Assembly: GCA_021738125.1 (NCBI GenBank)
Contig: JAIPCR010000007.1
Coordinates: 1 to 44,297 of the forward strand
DNA: 44,297 nt
Direction: 5' to 3'
Source of the DNA: Sulfuritalea sp.
GTDB taxonomy: Bacteria; Pseudomonadota; Gammaproteobacteria; Burkholderiales; Methylophilaceae
Below the pieces are notes generated by a model, which saw nothing but the letters and a program-made list of their open reading frames with translations, was not told where the DNA came from and did not search any database. A program made the translations under genes and the position numbers. Of the stretch, positions 34,305 through 43,909 are shown in pieces (positions within the stretch are counted from its first letter, which is position 1; each line of letters opens with the position of its first letter).

Positions 34305-35534
34305 ATGACGCAAGCCTCTTTAGGTCAATCTGTCGTACAAAAAACCATACATGTACAGCAAAACAATGGTGTGTCTGCTTCAGTCACACATACCCAACCC
34401 TTATGGCTGTTAGCAGAGGTGACTTACCGTTGTCCATTGCACTGTGCTTTCTGTTACAACCCGACGGATTATGATAAGCACACACAGAATGAGCTTACTA
34501 CTGAGCAGTGGATTCAAGCGTTGCGCGACGCACGTAAACTGGGCGCCCTTCAACTTGGTATTTCTGGCGGTGAGCCATTACTGCGTGACGATATAGAAGA
34601 TATTGTGATTGAAGCTAAAAAGCTTGGCTATTACAGCAACTTGATTACGTCTGGTGTTGGGCTGACAGAAAAAAGAATTCAAGCATTTAAAGAGGGCGGT
34701 TTAGATCACATTCAGCTTTCTATGCATGATATTACTGAAGAAATTAATAATTTCATCACGAATACCAAGACTTTTGAATTGAAGAAAAAAGTGGCGGCTA
34801 TGATTAAAAATCACGGGTATCCCATGGTGCTGAATGTGGTAATTCATCGATATAACATCGGTCATATGCGTGAAATTTTAGAGATGGCTGAAGCGCTAGG
34901 TGCAGATTATATTGAGCTAGCTAATACGCAGTATTATGGTTGGTCTTTGGTTAATCGCAGCCAGTTGATGCCAACCAAAGAGCAGGTTGATGAAGCTGAA
35001 GCGATTACTAATGAATTCAGAGCTAATCCTGATAATAAAATGAAGATTTTCTTCGTCGTACCAGACTATTTTTCAGATCGTCCAAAAAAATGCATGAATG
35101 GTTGGGGTGAAGTGTTTATGATAGTCACAGCTAATGGAGATGTGTTGCCGTGCCATTCAGCGCGATCATTACCAAACATGCAATTTCCAAATGTGCGTGA
35201 CAGTGGCCTAGAGTATGCTTGGAAAGAGTCGCCGGCCTTTAATAAATACCGTGGTGACAGTTGGATGAAGGAGCCTTGTCGTAGTTGCTCTGAAAAAGAA
35301 AATGATTTGGGCGGTTGTCGTTGCCAGGCGTTTTTATTATCAGGTGATGCTGATGTGGCTGATCCAGTATGTACTAAATCTCCCTACCGACATTTGATAG
35401 ATCAAGCAATTGAGGACTCAAAAAACCCAGTACTGGTAGCTCAACCCATAGTATTTCGTAATGATAAAAACTCTAAAAAAATTATTGCGGGTGAATTTAA
35501 AGATCGTGTCGAAGGTTTTCATTCTTTGCCGTAA
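34305..35534 (+). CDS. pqqE: PqqA peptide cyclase PqqE
   Basis: PqqE, 409 residues, radical SAM/SPASM enzyme that forms the C-C bond between the Glu and Tyr of PqqA. The radical SAM cluster ligands are Cys43, Cys47 and Cys50 (CPLHCAFC). ISGGEPLLRDD (residues about 85-95) binds SAM. The SPASM region has GDVLPCHSA and the C-terminal CRSCSEKENDLGGCRCQAF auxiliary-cluster cysteines. It is about 25-30 residues longer than many PqqE proteins, mainly from an N-terminal tail (1-32) and a C-terminal extension. A TAGGAG Shine-Dalgarno sequence supports the ATG at 34305. A terminator ends the operon. Confidence 0.96.
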   Translation: MTQASLGQSVVQKTIHVQQNNGVSASVTHTQPLWLLAEVTYRCPLHCAFCYNPTDYDKHTQNELTTEQWIQALRDARKLGALQLGISGGEPLLRDDIEDIVIEAKKLGYYSNLITSGVGLTEKRIQAFKEGGLDHIQLSMHDITEEINNFITNTKTFELKKKVAAMIKNHGYPMVLNVVIHRYNIGHMREILEMAEALGADYIELANTQYYGWSLVNRSQLMPTKEQVDEAEAITNEFRANPDNKMKIFFVVPDYFSDRPKKCMNGWGEVFMIVTANGDVLPCHSARSLPNMQFPNVRDSGLEYAWKESPAFNKYRGDSWMKEPCRSCSEKENDLGGCRCQAFLLSGDADVADPVCTKSPYRHLIDQAIEDSKNPVLVAQPIVFRNDKNSKKIIAGEFKDRVEGFHSLP

Positions 35535-35572
35535 TTAAATCGTCATAAAGTTGCTATAGTATGGTTAAATTG

Positions 35573-35604
35573 AACGCGCTAAGTAAAGCTTAGCGCGTTT
35601 TTTA
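35573..35604 (+). terminator. Rho-independent terminator after pqqE
   Basis: Arms AACGCGCTAAG (35573-35583) and CTTAGCGCGTT (35589-35599) form an 11-bp perfect stem with loop TAAAG, followed by T6. It ends 17 bp before the next gene, so that gene should have an independent promoter or depend on read-through. Confidence 0.92.
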
Positions 35605-35621
35605 TTTGAGAGTTTGTTTAG

Positions 35622-36806
35622 ATGGTTAAATTGTCCCCATTCCTTTTATCTGTGGTGCTTGCAAGTCTAGCCGCACTCGCGCCATTTGCGATTGACACTT
35701 ATCTACCAGCATTTCCTACCTTGGAAAGCGCTTTACATGGCACGCCACTGGAATTACAGCAAAGCCTAACTTTTTATTTGTTGCCTTACGCTTTGATGAC
35801 TTTATGGCATGGTGCTATTTCAGACTCAATAGGGCGTATTACAACTATTAAATGGGGTTTAGGTATTTTTGTACTAGCCTCAATAGGATGTGCTTATGCT
35901 CAAAATGTTGAAACACTGTGGTTTTTCCGTGCGTTGCAAGGTATATCTGGCGGTGCTGGCAATGTGGTTGCACGAGCCATGGTGCGTGACTTATTTGAAG
36001 GCCCACAAGCGCAACGTGTCATGGCTACTGTGCAGATGCTGTTTGGCATAGCGCCTGCAGTTGCACCCATTATCGGTGGTTTTTTGTTGGGTATTCATTG
36101 GCAGGCAATTTTTATATTTTTAGCGTTATATTCGGCTGTGAGTTTGTGGGCTGCTATACGTTATTTGCCAGAAACGATGCCTAAGAGTAAGCGTATGCCG
36201 TTATCAGCCAAACAGGTAATAAAAGATTATCGTATTATTTTTGGCGACAAAGAGTTTAACTATGTGGTATTTGCATTAGGGGCTAATTTTGCTGGGTTTT
36301 TTATCTACGTACTAGCAAGCCCGGTATTTTTGGTAAAGCAGCTCGGACTAAGTCAACATGAATTTGGCTACATGTTCATTCCAACTGTATGTGGCATGAT
36401 TTTAGGGTCTTATTTTGCAAAACGTGCAGCTGGAAAATACTCTAGACAGCTGGTCGTAAAAGTAGCTTTTAGTTGGATGGCAGCTATGGCCATCATGAAT
36501 TTAGTCATTTGCTTTATTTTGCCTATAAGACCAATTTATAACATTCTGCCAATTGCATTATTTAATGTAGGCATGGCTTTGGCAATGCCTATACTATCAA
36601 TTGCTGCACTGGATAGGCATCCTAGAATTCGTGGGACAGCAGCATCTGGCCAAGCCTTTATACAGATGCTGCTGTCGACCGTTTCGGCGGGATTGATTGT
36701 GCCATTAGTGTGGTATGCGCCTTCTGGTTTAGCGATGGCGATGACGGGGTACTTAATATTCGGTTGGTTAATGATTCGTAGAAGTCGGTTGTGGCTTGGT
36801 AAGTAA
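35622..36806 (+). CDS. Bcr/CflA family multidrug efflux MFS transporter
   Basis: Membrane transporter of 394 residues with twelve predicted helices of the major facilitator superfamily. The N-terminal FAIDTYLPAFPTLESAL, the motif-A stretch WHGAISDSIGRITTI (residues about 60-74), and RALQGISGGAGNVVARAMVRDLF are the DHA1 Bcr/CflA signature. Members export bicyclomycin, chloramphenicol or other small molecules with proton exchange. The substrate here cannot be told from sequence. The gene follows the pqq terminator; a role in exporting PQQ has no direct support. Confidence 0.9.
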   Translation: MVKLSPFLLSVVLASLAALAPFAIDTYLPAFPTLESALHGTPLELQQSLTFYLLPYALMTLWHGAISDSIGRITTIKWGLGIFVLASIGCAYAQNVETLWFFRALQGISGGAGNVVARAMVRDLFEGPQAQRVMATVQMLFGIAPAVAPIIGGFLLGIHWQAIFIFLALYSAVSLWAAIRYLPETMPKSKRMPLSAKQVIKDYRIIFGDKEFNYVVFALGANFAGFFIYVLASPVFLVKQLGLSQHEFGYMFIPTVCGMILGSYFAKRAAGKYSRQLVVKVAFSWMAAMAIMNLVICFILPIRPIYNILPIALFNVGMALAMPILSIAALDRHPRIRGTAASGQAFIQMLLSTVSAGLIVPLVWYAPSGLAMAMTGYLIFGWLMIRRSRLWLGK

Positions 36807-36942
36807 GTTGTTAGTCATGTTTCCAAGGTGTATAGTGATTTTATGAATTGCTTATCATTGATGTGAGTTGATGATTTTATGGCGTTAGTTTCACAAGTAA
36901 TAATTATTTAAATAGTTATAGGTAAATAATGGGAGTAAAAGC

Positions 36943-37257
36943 ATGGAACCGTTATCAGATCAATTTAATAACGATCAATTAATGAAAGATTTTAAGTCGG
37001 TTGTAGCTGATGTAGAAGCCTTATTAAAAGCGACTGCTGATACTGGCGGTGATAAGTTAGCTGAAGTTCGTGCTAGAGCTGAAGCTTCACTTGATGCAGT
37101 AAAGGCGACAATTGGTGATACGCAAGAGTCGGTGCTAGCTAAGACTAAAGAAGTGGCTAAAGCTACAGATGATTATGTGCAAGAAAATCCGTGGCGTTCA
37201 ATTGGCTTGGCAGCATGTGTTGGGCTGGTTATTGGTTTGCTAATAAGCCGACGCTAA
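36943..37257 (+). CDS. DUF883 (ElaB/YqjD) family membrane-anchored protein
   Basis: Protein of 104 residues. The cytoplasmic N-terminal part (about 1-80) is an Ala/Lys/Glu-rich amphipathic helix or coiled coil; the C-terminus carries one transmembrane segment (about 83-101) in YVQENPWRSIGLAACVGLVI then GLLISRR, the DUF883 signature. E. coli YqjD and ElaB are inner-membrane proteins that associate with ribosomes in stationary phase. It is followed by two more membrane genes in the yqjD-yqjE-yqjK order, 10 and 18 bp apart, and so is probably co-transcribed with them. Confidence 0.9.
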   Translation: MEPLSDQFNNDQLMKDFKSVVADVEALLKATADTGGDKLAEVRARAEASLDAVKATIGDTQESVLAKTKEVAKATDDYVQENPWRSIGLAACVGLVIGLLISRR

Positions 37258-37267
37258 TCGATTAATT

Positions 37268-37657
37268 ATGTCTGAGAATATCCCCAATCAAGGTAATGGG
37301 CTCATTGATTCGCTGGCAACGCTGGCGACTACATTCGTTGCTATCTTACATACGCGTCTGGAACTTTTGTCGACAGATATAGAAGAGGAGCGAGAGCATA
37401 TTTTATCGTTAGTTAAGCTATCGCTGATTGCGCTGTTTTGTATGATGCTGGGTATGCTATTGATAGCCGTGTTATTGATAGTGGCTTTATGGGATACCTA
37501 TCGACTAGTAGCAATAGGTTCATTGGCTGGTTTTTTTATCATATCAGGCTTTATTGCTTGGTATATGGCCAAGCGCAAGGCCAAAGCCAAACCAAGACTT
37601 TTTTCTGCTAGCTTATTAGAATTGCGTAAAGATCGAGAAAAAATTGAGGCACGTTAA
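37268..37657 (+). CDS. YqjE-like / phage holin family (holin superfamily III) membrane protein
   Basis: Protein of 129 residues of the YqjE family, grouped in Pfam with phage holin superfamily III; members sit on chromosomes and are not usually phage genes. The N-terminal ATTFVAILHTRLELLSTDIEEE segment is an amphipathic helix; two transmembrane helices follow (about 50-75 and 82-102), and the C-terminus is basic (AKRKAKAKPR). It lies between the DUF883 gene and a YqjK-like gene, matching the E. coli yqjD-yqjE-yqjK trio. Function is not established beyond an envelope role. Confidence 0.88.
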   Translation: MSENIPNQGNGLIDSLATLATTFVAILHTRLELLSTDIEEEREHILSLVKLSLIALFCMMLGMLLIAVLLIVALWDTYRLVAIGSLAGFFIISGFIAWYMAKRKAKAKPRLFSASLLELRKDREKIEAR

Positions 37658-37675
37658 AATCGCTGTCTAATAAAT

Positions 37676-37966
37676 ATGAATAAGAATTTACTTAAACTAG
37701 CTAAACGACGTGAGCATTTGGTGATAAAGGCGGAAGCGCAAAGATTAACGGTCTCACAAAGTCTTGATATCTGGCGAAAACCGCTATCGATTGCTGGTCA
37801 TGGTTTAAATGTTTTACGTTATGTTAGAAATCATCCATTCATGATAGCGGGTGGCAGTACAGCTTTACTTTCAATCATTCGACCCAATGGATTCGGTAAG
37901 TGGTTTCAACGAGTTTGGTTGGCTTGGCAAATTCTCAGAAAACTGAGCAAAAAATCAAAGTCCTAA
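37676..37966 (+). CDS. YqjK-like protein
   Basis: Protein of 96 residues, basic (many Lys/Arg), with one predicted hydrophobic segment around NHPFMIAGGSTALLSII (about 57-73). It resembles YqjK-family proteins by position, length and the pattern RREHLVIKAEAQRLTVSQSL at residues about 12-30. It is the third gene of the DUF883/YqjE/YqjK-like cluster. Its homology is weaker than that of the two before it, and the function is unknown. Confidence 0.7.
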   Translation: MNKNLLKLAKRREHLVIKAEAQRLTVSQSLDIWRKPLSIAGHGLNVLRYVRNHPFMIAGGSTALLSIIRPNGFGKWFQRVWLAWQILRKLSKKSKS

Positions 37967-38061
37967 AAAATCCATGGATCTAAATATTGCGATTGTATGT
38001 TTTAGTTAAGTGAATGTTTTCAAAAGACAATAAAGGGTCGGTAAATACCGTCAGTTAATGC

Positions 38062-39144
38062 ATGAATGAACAAAAAACCAAGCCTGTAAACACTATGTTT
38101 GATAATGACTGGGGGTCTAGAAATCACGTGCAAACACTAGTGATGATGATGGCAACCGTGCTAGGTATTTATTTATGTTACAAAATGGCCTTGCCGTTTT
38201 TGCCGGTACTAGTCTGGGCATTGACACTAGCGGTTTTATTTAGCCCATGGCAAAGATGGTTAGAGTCGAAGTTAAAATCTCCTAGCTTGGCGGCCTCTAT
38301 TGCTGTTCTGTTAATTGGTTTAATTGTCGTTATTCCCGCAGTTTTTGTTGGACAACAGCTATTGTTACAGGCCGTAAAAGGTACGCAGTTGATTGAAGCG
38401 AAATTAGCCTCGGAAGAGTGGCAGCATACATTAGAAGCGCAGCCACAATTGGCGCCAATTTTAGATAACATTGAACAAAAATTAGATTTTACAGGAGCGG
38501 CAAAAGCTTTCGCTACCTGGGTACATGCTAGTGCGGGCGATATCGTAAAGGCCTCAGTAGTTCAAGTATTAGGCCTATGCTTAATTTTTTACGTGCTTTT
38601 TTTCTTTCTTAGAGATCGGCGTTTAATCCTTGATTCCGCTATGTCACTGTCGCCACTTTCACCATCTGAGATGAATAATTTTTATGAACGCATCGGTGAC
38701 ACGATACATGCAACAGTCTACGGTACGTTTGCAGTAGCATCTGTGCAAGGATTTTTGGGAGGATTGATGTTCTGGTGGCTAGATTTACCAGCCCCATTGC
38801 TTTGGGGTTTAATCATGGGATTGCTAGCGGTGATACCTATGCTGGGTGCATTTATTATTTGGGCACCTGCGGCACTTTTCCTAGTGTTAGATGGAGACTG
38901 GCAGGGCGCATTGATACTCACATTATGGGGAATGTTAGTTGTTGGCACTATCGATAATTTACTACGACCAATTTTAGTGGGTAATCGATTGAGATTACAT
39001 ACCGTCCTTACTTTTTTATCTGTGGTGGGTGGTTTGTTTATTTTTGGAGGTGCGGGTTTAATTTTAGGGCCGGTAACGTTGGTGGCAACCATTGCGCTTT
39101 TGGAAATATGGGCAAATAGAAACTCGAATGAGATTTCAAGTTAA
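38062..39144 (+). CDS. AI-2E transporter family (PerM/YdiK-like) permease
   Basis: Integral membrane protein of 360 residues with about eight helices. Features are the N-terminal pair of helices (about 24-66), a second cluster of helices near 75-95, a soluble loop (about 100-160), then helices from 170 onward including FLGGLMFWWLDLPAPLLWG and DNLLRPILVGNRLRLH. The DNLLRP motif is the AI-2E/UPF0118 family signature. Proteins in this family have been linked to autoinducer-2 export and to sodium/proton antiport; the substrate here is unknown. The gene stands 95 bp after the YqjK-like gene and 246 bp before nuoA. Confidence 0.9.
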   Translation: MNEQKTKPVNTMFDNDWGSRNHVQTLVMMMATVLGIYLCYKMALPFLPVLVWALTLAVLFSPWQRWLESKLKSPSLAASIAVLLIGLIVVIPAVFVGQQLLLQAVKGTQLIEAKLASEEWQHTLEAQPQLAPILDNIEQKLDFTGAAKAFATWVHASAGDIVKASVVQVLGLCLIFYVLFFFLRDRRLILDSAMSLSPLSPSEMNNFYERIGDTIHATVYGTFAVASVQGFLGGLMFWWLDLPAPLLWGLIMGLLAVIPMLGAFIIWAPAALFLVLDGDWQGALILTLWGMLVVGTIDNLLRPILVGNRLRLHTVLTFLSVVGGLFIFGGAGLILGPVTLVATIALLEIWANRNSNEISS

Positions 39145-39167
39145 GCAATCATTTAACCAATAATCTA

Positions 39168-39209
39168 TTGATATATATCAATGCGGCAATAGTGCCTAGT
39201 AAGTAAAAT
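39168..39209 (+). promoter_or_regulatory. FNR/Anr-type box at -41.5 from a candidate -10, upstream of nuoA
   Basis: TTGAT-ATAT-ATCAA at 39168-39181 matches the FNR/Anr consensus TTGAT-N4-ATCAA exactly. TAAAAT at 39204-39209 is a plausible -10; with start near 39216 the box centre (39174.5) lies at -41.5, the class II activator position. This suggests oxygen-dependent control of nuo; the regulator itself is not in the window. Confidence 0.55.
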
Positions 39210-39260
39210 TACATTATTCGTATGAATGGCGTGATTGTTGATAATTTAGTTGTTAGCTTA

Positions 39261-39290
39261 TGACTAGGCCTGTTGCTATTGAGTTATAAT
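39261..39290 (+). promoter_or_regulatory. Second candidate nuo promoter
   Basis: TGACTA (39261-39266) and the perfect TATAAT (39285-39290) are 18 bp apart, about 100 bp ahead of nuoA. It could be the constitutive promoter beside the FNR-type one upstream. Confidence 0.4.
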
Positions 39291-39390
39291 TATTCTGCTT
39301 GCGGCAATGACACTTTCAGTGTTGTTGGTGAGATTCCTTAGTTAGTGTGTTTAGAAATTTATGTTTCAGTGAATTGTTTGGGGCTAGTAA

Positions 39391-39747
39391 GTGTTAGAAA
39401 ATTACTTTCCGATATTGTTGTTTATCCTCGTAGGCCTGGCGGTCGGCGTTGGCCCCCTTGTATTGGGCTTATTGCTTTCTCCAAATAAGCCAGATTCCGC
39501 AAAAAATTCTCCCTATGAATGTGGTTTTGAAGCATTTGAAGATGCGCGCATGAAGTTTGATGTTCGCTATTATCTCGTTGCTATTCTCTTTATTTTATTC
39601 GATTTAGAAATCGCCTTTTTATTTCCATGGGCAGTTGTGCTTCAGGAAATTGGCCTATTTGGTTTTATTGCCATGATGATTTTTTTAGGTGTACTCGTCA
39701 TTGGTTTTATTTATGAGTGGATGAAGGGTGCATTAGAGTGGGACTAA
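39391..39747 (+). CDS. nuoA: NADH-quinone oxidoreductase subunit A
   Basis: NuoA, 118 residues, membrane-arm subunit of complex I with three helices (about 4-26, 62-82, 88-110). [40 protein letters not shown] carries the conserved Cys-containing loop near the quinone site. Translation starts with GTG at 39391, giving MLENYFPI, the usual betaproteobacterial beginning; there is no nearby ATG. It opens the nuo operon, followed by nuoB after 7 bp. Confidence 0.95.
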   Translation: MLENYFPILLFILVGLAVGVGPLVLGLLLSPNKPDSAKNSPYECGFEAFEDARMKFDVRYYLVAILFILFDLEIAFLFPWAVVLQEIGLFGFIAMMIFLGVLVIGFIYEWMKGALEWD

Positions 39748-39754
39748 TCTTGTC

Positions 39755-40231
39755 ATGAGTATTGAAGGTCTTTTAGAAAAAGGATTTGTGACGACTACAC
39801 TTGATACCGTGATAAATTACACGCGTACAGGTTCAATGTGGCCGATGACCTTTGGGTTAGCTTGCTGTGCGGTGGAGATGATGCATGCAGGCGCTTCGCG
39901 TTATGATTTAGATCGTTTTGGTATTGTGTTTCGCGGAAGTCCACGCCAATCAGATGTCATGATAGTGGCGGGTACTTTAGTCAACAAAATGGCGCCAGCA
40001 TTGCGTAAAGTTTATGATCAAATGGCTGAGCCTCGCTGGGTAATTTCAATGGGATCGTGTGCTAATGGTGGTGGCTACTACCATTATTCTTATGCTGTGG
40101 TACGTGGTTGTGATCGAATTGTCCCTGTCGATGTGTATGTGCCAGGGTGCCCACCCACTGCAGAAGCATTGCTTTATGGGATTATCCAGTTGCAAAATAA
40201 AATTAAACGTACGAATACGATTGCGCGCTAA
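39755..40231 (+). CDS. nuoB: NADH-quinone oxidoreductase subunit B
   Basis: NuoB, 158 residues, peripheral-arm subunit holding cluster N2, the last electron carrier before quinone. The [4Fe-4S] ligands are Cys37, Cys38, Cys102 and Cys132 ([21 protein letters not shown]). [19 protein letters not shown] is also typical. The gap to nuoC is 5 bp. Confidence 0.97.
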   Translation: MSIEGLLEKGFVTTTLDTVINYTRTGSMWPMTFGLACCAVEMMHAGASRYDLDRFGIVFRGSPRQSDVMIVAGTLVNKMAPALRKVYDQMAEPRWVISMGSCANGGGYYHYSYAVVRGCDRIVPVDVYVPGCPPTAEALLYGIIQLQNKIKRTNTIAR

Positions 40232-40236
40232 AAATT

Positions 40237-40833
40237 ATGTCACTTAAACTAGATCAACTCCTTGCAAATTTGCAGGTGGCACTGAGCGATAAAATCTCTA
40301 AGCATGTGCTAGCGATTGAGGAGGTGACAATTGAATGTAAAGCCGCAGATTACATTGCTGTTTGCCAGATATTACGCGATGATAACCGCTTAAAATTTGA
40401 ACAGTTAATTGATTTATGCGCTGTAGATTATCAAGATTATGGTGATGGTGGTTATGACGGTTTGCGTTATGCCGTAGTCACCCATTTGCTATCAGTATCA
40501 CTTAATCAGCGTCTGAGAGTGCGAGTGTTTGCCGAAGATGCGAGTTTCCCAGTATTGCCCACGTTGGTTGAAATTTGGCCTGTGGCCAATTGGTACGAGC
40601 GTGAAGCGTTTGATTTGTTTGGCATTATGTTTGAGAATCACCCTGATTTACGCCGCATACTCACCGATTATGGTTTTGTTGGCCATCCATTCCGTAAAGA
40701 TTTCCCAATGATAGGCAATGTTGAAATGCGATATGATCCTGAGCAGCAGCGCGTTATTTATCAGCCGGTTACTATTGAAGAGCGTAACAACGTACCTCGT
40801 GTGATTCGTAATGAGGGGGCTCACGCTAAGTAA
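40237..40833 (+). CDS. nuoC: NADH-quinone oxidoreductase subunit C
   Basis: NuoC, 198 residues, separate from NuoD (in E. coli they are one fused protein). The 30-kDa subunit signature [37 protein letters not shown] is present in the form [18 protein letters not shown], followed by the [13 protein letters not shown] part. It helps hold the quinone-site module of complex I. Nine bases separate it from nuoD. Confidence 0.96.
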   Translation: MSLKLDQLLANLQVALSDKISKHVLAIEEVTIECKAADYIAVCQILRDDNRLKFEQLIDLCAVDYQDYGDGGYDGLRYAVVTHLLSVSLNQRLRVRVFAEDASFPVLPTLVEIWPVANWYEREAFDLFGIMFENHPDLRRILTDYGFVGHPFRKDFPMIGNVEMRYDPEQQRVIYQPVTIEERNNVPRVIRNEGAHAK

Positions 40834-40842
40834 GCGTTTATT

Positions 40843-42096
40843 ATGGCTGAGATTAGAAATTACACAATGAACTTCGGTCCGCAGCATCCTGCGGCACATG
40901 GTGTTTTACGCTTGGTATTAGAGCTGGATGGTGAAGTGATCGTGCGTGCTGATCCGCATATTGGCTTGCTACATCGCGGTACTGAAAAGCTTGCTGAAAA
41001 CCGCACTTACTTACAATCAATTCCTTACATGGATAGATTAGATTACGTGTCTATGATGTCTAATGAACATGCATATGTGATGGCTATTGAAAAAATGATG
41101 GGTATCGATGTGCCTATTCGTGCCCAGTATATACGTGTGATGTTTGATGAAATTACTCGCGTGCTGAATCATTTGCTTTGGCTCGGTGCGCATGCCCTAG
41201 ATGTCGGTGCAATGACAGTATTTTTATACGCATTCCGTGAACGTGAAGATTTGTTTGATTGTTATGAGGCCGTTTCTGGCGCTCGTATGCACGCTGCATA
41301 TTACCGTCCAGGAGGCGTGTATCGCGATTTGCCAAATCAAATGCCACAGTATGATGTTTCACCATTACGCAATGCTAAAACCGTTAAAAAGCAGAATGAG
41401 AATCGCCAAGGCTCATTATTGGACTTTATTGACGACTTCACGCAACGCTTTCCTAAGTATATCGATGAATATGAAACGCTGTTATCAGACAATCGTATCT
41501 GGAAGCAGCGCACTGTTGGGATTGGTGTTGTTTCACCTGAGCGTGCCTTAGCCTTGGGTATGACGGGTCCTATGTTGCGTGGCTCTGGTGTTGCATGGGA
41601 TTTACGTAAAACACAACCTTACGAAGTTTACGCTAAAATGGATTTTGATATTCCAGTTGGCGTTAATGGGGATTGTTACGATCGTTATTTAGTGCGCATG
41701 GAAGAGTTCAGACAATCCAACCGGATTATTAAGCAATGTGTAGATTGGTTGCGTAAGAATCCAGGCCCAGTGATTTCAACAGACAATAAAGTAGCGCCGC
41801 CTGACCGTGAAGGCATGAAAAGTAACATGGAAGATTTAATCCATCATTTTAAGTTGTTTACAGAAGGCTTTCATGTGCCGGCTGGTGAAGCTTATGCCGC
41901 GGTTGAACACCCCAAAGGCGAGTTTGGCATTTATATGGTTTCAGATGGGGCTAATAAGCCTTATCGTCTGAAAATTCGTGCACCTGGTTTCGCGCATTTA
42001 TCTGCAATAGACGAAATGACACGGGGTCATATGATTGCTGATTTGGTGGCTGTTATCGGTACGCAGGATATTGTATTTGGTGAGATAGATAGGTAA
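40843..42096 (+). CDS. nuoD: NADH-quinone oxidoreductase subunit D
   Basis: NuoD, 417 residues, 49-kDa subunit that forms much of the quinone cavity with Nuo[24 protein letters not shown] near the N-terminus, [10 protein letters not shown], and [12 protein letters not shown] are the expected signatures. It is related to the large subunit of [NiFe] hydrogenases, but the nickel-binding cysteines are absent, as in all NuoD proteins. The next gene, nuoE, starts 2 bp after the stop. Confidence 0.97.
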   Translation: MAEIRNYTMNFGPQHPAAHGVLRLVLELDGEVIVRADPHIGLLHRGTEKLAENRTYLQSIPYMDRLDYVSMMSNEHAYVMAIEKMMGIDVPIRAQYIRVMFDEITRVLNHLLWLGAHALDVGAMTVFLYAFREREDLFDCYEAVSGARMHAAYYRPGGVYRDLPNQMPQYDVSPLRNAKTVKKQNENRQGSLLDFIDDFTQRFPKYIDEYETLLSDNRIWKQRTVGIGVVSPERALALGMTGPMLRGSGVAWDLRKTQPYEVYAKMDFDIPVGVNGDCYDRYLVRMEEFRQSNRIIKQCVDWLRKNPGPVISTDNKVAPPDREGMKSNMEDLIHHFKLFTEGFHVPAGEAYAAVEHPKGEFGIYMVSDGANKPYRLKIRAPGFAHLSAIDEMTRGHMIADLVAVIGTQDIVFGEIDR

Positions 42097-42098
42097 AA

Positions 42099-42572
42099 AT
42101 GTTAAGTCCACAGTCCATTGAAAAAATCGAATACGAGCTGACTAAATATCCAGCTAATCAACGTCAAGCGGCAGTTATGAGCGCTTTACGTATTGTGCAA
42201 ACTGAGCGTGGCTGGTTGTCACAAGAAAGCATTACTGAAGTCGCCCAATACCTGGGGATGCCAGAAATCGCAGCTATGGAAGTGGCTACTTTTTATAATA
42301 TGTATGATTTAGCCCCAGTGGGAAAATATAAAGTCACTGTTTGTACCAATATCTCTTGCATGTTGCGTGATAGTGATGAAATTGTTGACCATCTTAAAGA
42401 AAAATTGGGTATTGGTTTTAATGAAATCACTGCAGATGGAAAGTTTTGCCTGAAAGAAGGCGAGTGTATGGGAGCCTGTGGTGGCGGCCCGCTAATGATT
42501 GTAAATAATCACACTATGCATGAATTTTTAACACCAGAAAAAGTAGATAAAATTTTGGATGAGTTGGAATAA
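42099..42572 (+). CDS. nuoE: NADH-quinone oxidoreductase subunit E
   Basis: NuoE, 157 residues, thioredoxin-like subunit carrying the [2Fe-2S] cluster N1a. Its ligands are Cys82, Cys87, Cys123 and Cys127, with the same 5-36-4 spacing as in E. coli. EVATFYNMY (residues about 61-69) and [12 protein letters not shown] are conserved. Its stop overlaps the nuoF ATG by one base (TAATG), so the two are translationally coupled. Confidence 0.96.
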   Translation: MLSPQSIEKIEYELTKYPANQRQAAVMSALRIVQTERGWLSQESITEVAQYLGMPEIAAMEVATFYNMYDLAPVGKYKVTVCTNISCMLRDSDEIVDHLKEKLGIGFNEITADGKFCLKEGECMGACGGGPLMIVNNHTMHEFLTPEKVDKILDELE

Positions 42573-43909
42573 TGGCGACTAAAACTGCAAAATCTAAGGC
42601 GCCAGTAATGACCAATCTAAAAGGCCAGACATTAGTCTGCTTGCGCACACTGACTGAAAAGAATCCATCTTCTTTAGAGACCTATATTAAATTAGGTGGT
42701 TATTCGGCATTAAAACGCTTGGTGACGGAAAAAGTTAAGGCAACTGATGTGATTTCTGAGGTGAAGACTTCTGGCTTACGTGGTCGTGGCGGTGCGGGTT
42801 TCCCTACTGGGCTTAAGTGGAGTTTCATGCCGCGATATTTTGATGGCGTGAAGTACTTGGTATGTAACACTGATGAAGGTGAACCCGGAACATTTAAAGA
42901 TCGAGATATCATTCGTTACAATCCTCACCAATTGATTGAAGGCATGGCTATCGCTGCCTATACATTAGGTGCGCGAGTAGGCTATAACTATATCCATGGT
43001 GAAATTTGGCAAGATTACGATATTTTTGAGGCGGCTCTTCATGAGGCCAAAGCTGCTGGTTATTTGGGTGAGAATTTATTCGGTACTCATTTCAGTTTTG
43101 ATTTATACGCAGTCCATGGCTATGGCGCTTATATTTGTGGTGAAGAAACGGCACTTATTGAATCTATTGAGGGCAAAAAAGGTCAGCCGCGCTTTAAACC
43201 TCCCTTCCCAGCAAGTTATGGCGTGTTCGGTAAGCCTACTAATGTGAATAACACTGAAAGTTATGCGTCTATTCCTTGGATTATGCAGCACGGCGGTCAA
43301 GCTTTTGCCGATTTAGGGGTGGCAAATTCTGGGGGTACAAAATTATTTTCAGTATCAGGTCATGTTGCAAATCCAGGCAACTACGAAGTTAAAATGGGCA
43401 CACCCTTTACTGACTTGTTGGATATGGCTGGTGGGGTATGGAAAGGCCGTAAGCTAAAAGCGGTGATACCTGGCGGGCCTTCTACAGCCGTGTTACCTGC
43501 AAGCGTGATTGAGTCAGCAACTATGGATTATGACAGTTTAAGCAAAGCACGCTCTAGCTTGGGTGCTGGCTCTATGATTGTGATGGATGATACGACTTGT
43601 ATGGTTAAAGCGCTACATCGTCTTTCTTATTTCTTTTATGAAGAGAGTTGTGGGCAATGTACCCCATGTCGTGAAGGTACTGGTTGGGTATACCGTGTGA
43701 TTGATCGTATTGTAAAAGGTCAAGGTAAGATGGAAGATTTAGATTTACTTACGGATGTCAGTAAGAATATTTCAGGACGCACAATTTGCGCCTTAGGCGA
43801 AGCGGCTGCTACACCAGTATTAAGTTTCATTAAACATTTTAGAGCAGAATTTGAATACTACATTGAGCATGGCAAAAGCATGGTTGATAGTAAAGCGGAG
43901 CCAAACTAA
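42572..43909 (+). CDS. nuoF: NADH-quinone oxidoreductase subunit F
   Basis: NuoF, 445 residues, holds FMN, the NADH site and the [4Fe-4S] cluster N3. [15 protein letters not shown] (near residue 70) binds [17 protein letters not shown] and [10 protein letters not shown] are flavin-site segments, and [15 protein letters not shown] (near 358) plus Cys in [11 protein letters not shown] bind the cluster. The N-terminus has about 15 extra Lys/Thr-rich residues. Its stop overlaps the nuoG start by one base. Confidence 0.97.
   Translation: MATKTAKSKAPVMTNLKGQTLVCLRTLTEKNPSSLETYIKLGGYSALKRLVTEKVKATDVISEVKTSGLRGRGGAGFPTGLKWSFMPRYFDGVKYLVCNTDEGEPGTFKDRDIIRYNPHQLIEGMAIAAYTLGARVGYNYIHGEIWQDYDIFEAALHEAKAAGYLGENLFGTHFSFDLYAVHGYGAYICGEETALIESIEGKKGQPRFKPPFPASYGVFGKPTNVNNTESYASIPWIMQHGGQAFADLGVANSGGTKLFSVSGHVANPGNYEVKMGTPFTDLLDMAGGVWKGRKLKAVIPGGPSTAVLPASVIESATMDYDSLSKARSSLGAGSMIVMDDTTCMVKALHRLSYFFYEESCGQCTPCREGTGWVYRVIDRIVKGQGKMEDLDLLTDVSKNISGRTICALGEAAATPVLSFIKHFRAEFEYYIEHGKSMVDSKAEPN

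Noticed and set aside
37268-37657. Phage holin gene as evidence of a prophage near 37 kb
   Set aside because: The YqjD-YqjE-YqjK order shows that this is the chromosomal envelope cluster; no other phage gene is nearby.
38039-38050. CGGTA-AA-TACCG palindrome before the AI-2E gene
   Set aside because: Only 5 bp per arm with a 2-nt loop; could arise by chance.
38718-39092. 124-codon antisense frame in the AI-2E permease gene
   Set aside because: Its Pro/Asn/Thr-rich product is the shadow of transmembrane Gly/Leu/Val codons.
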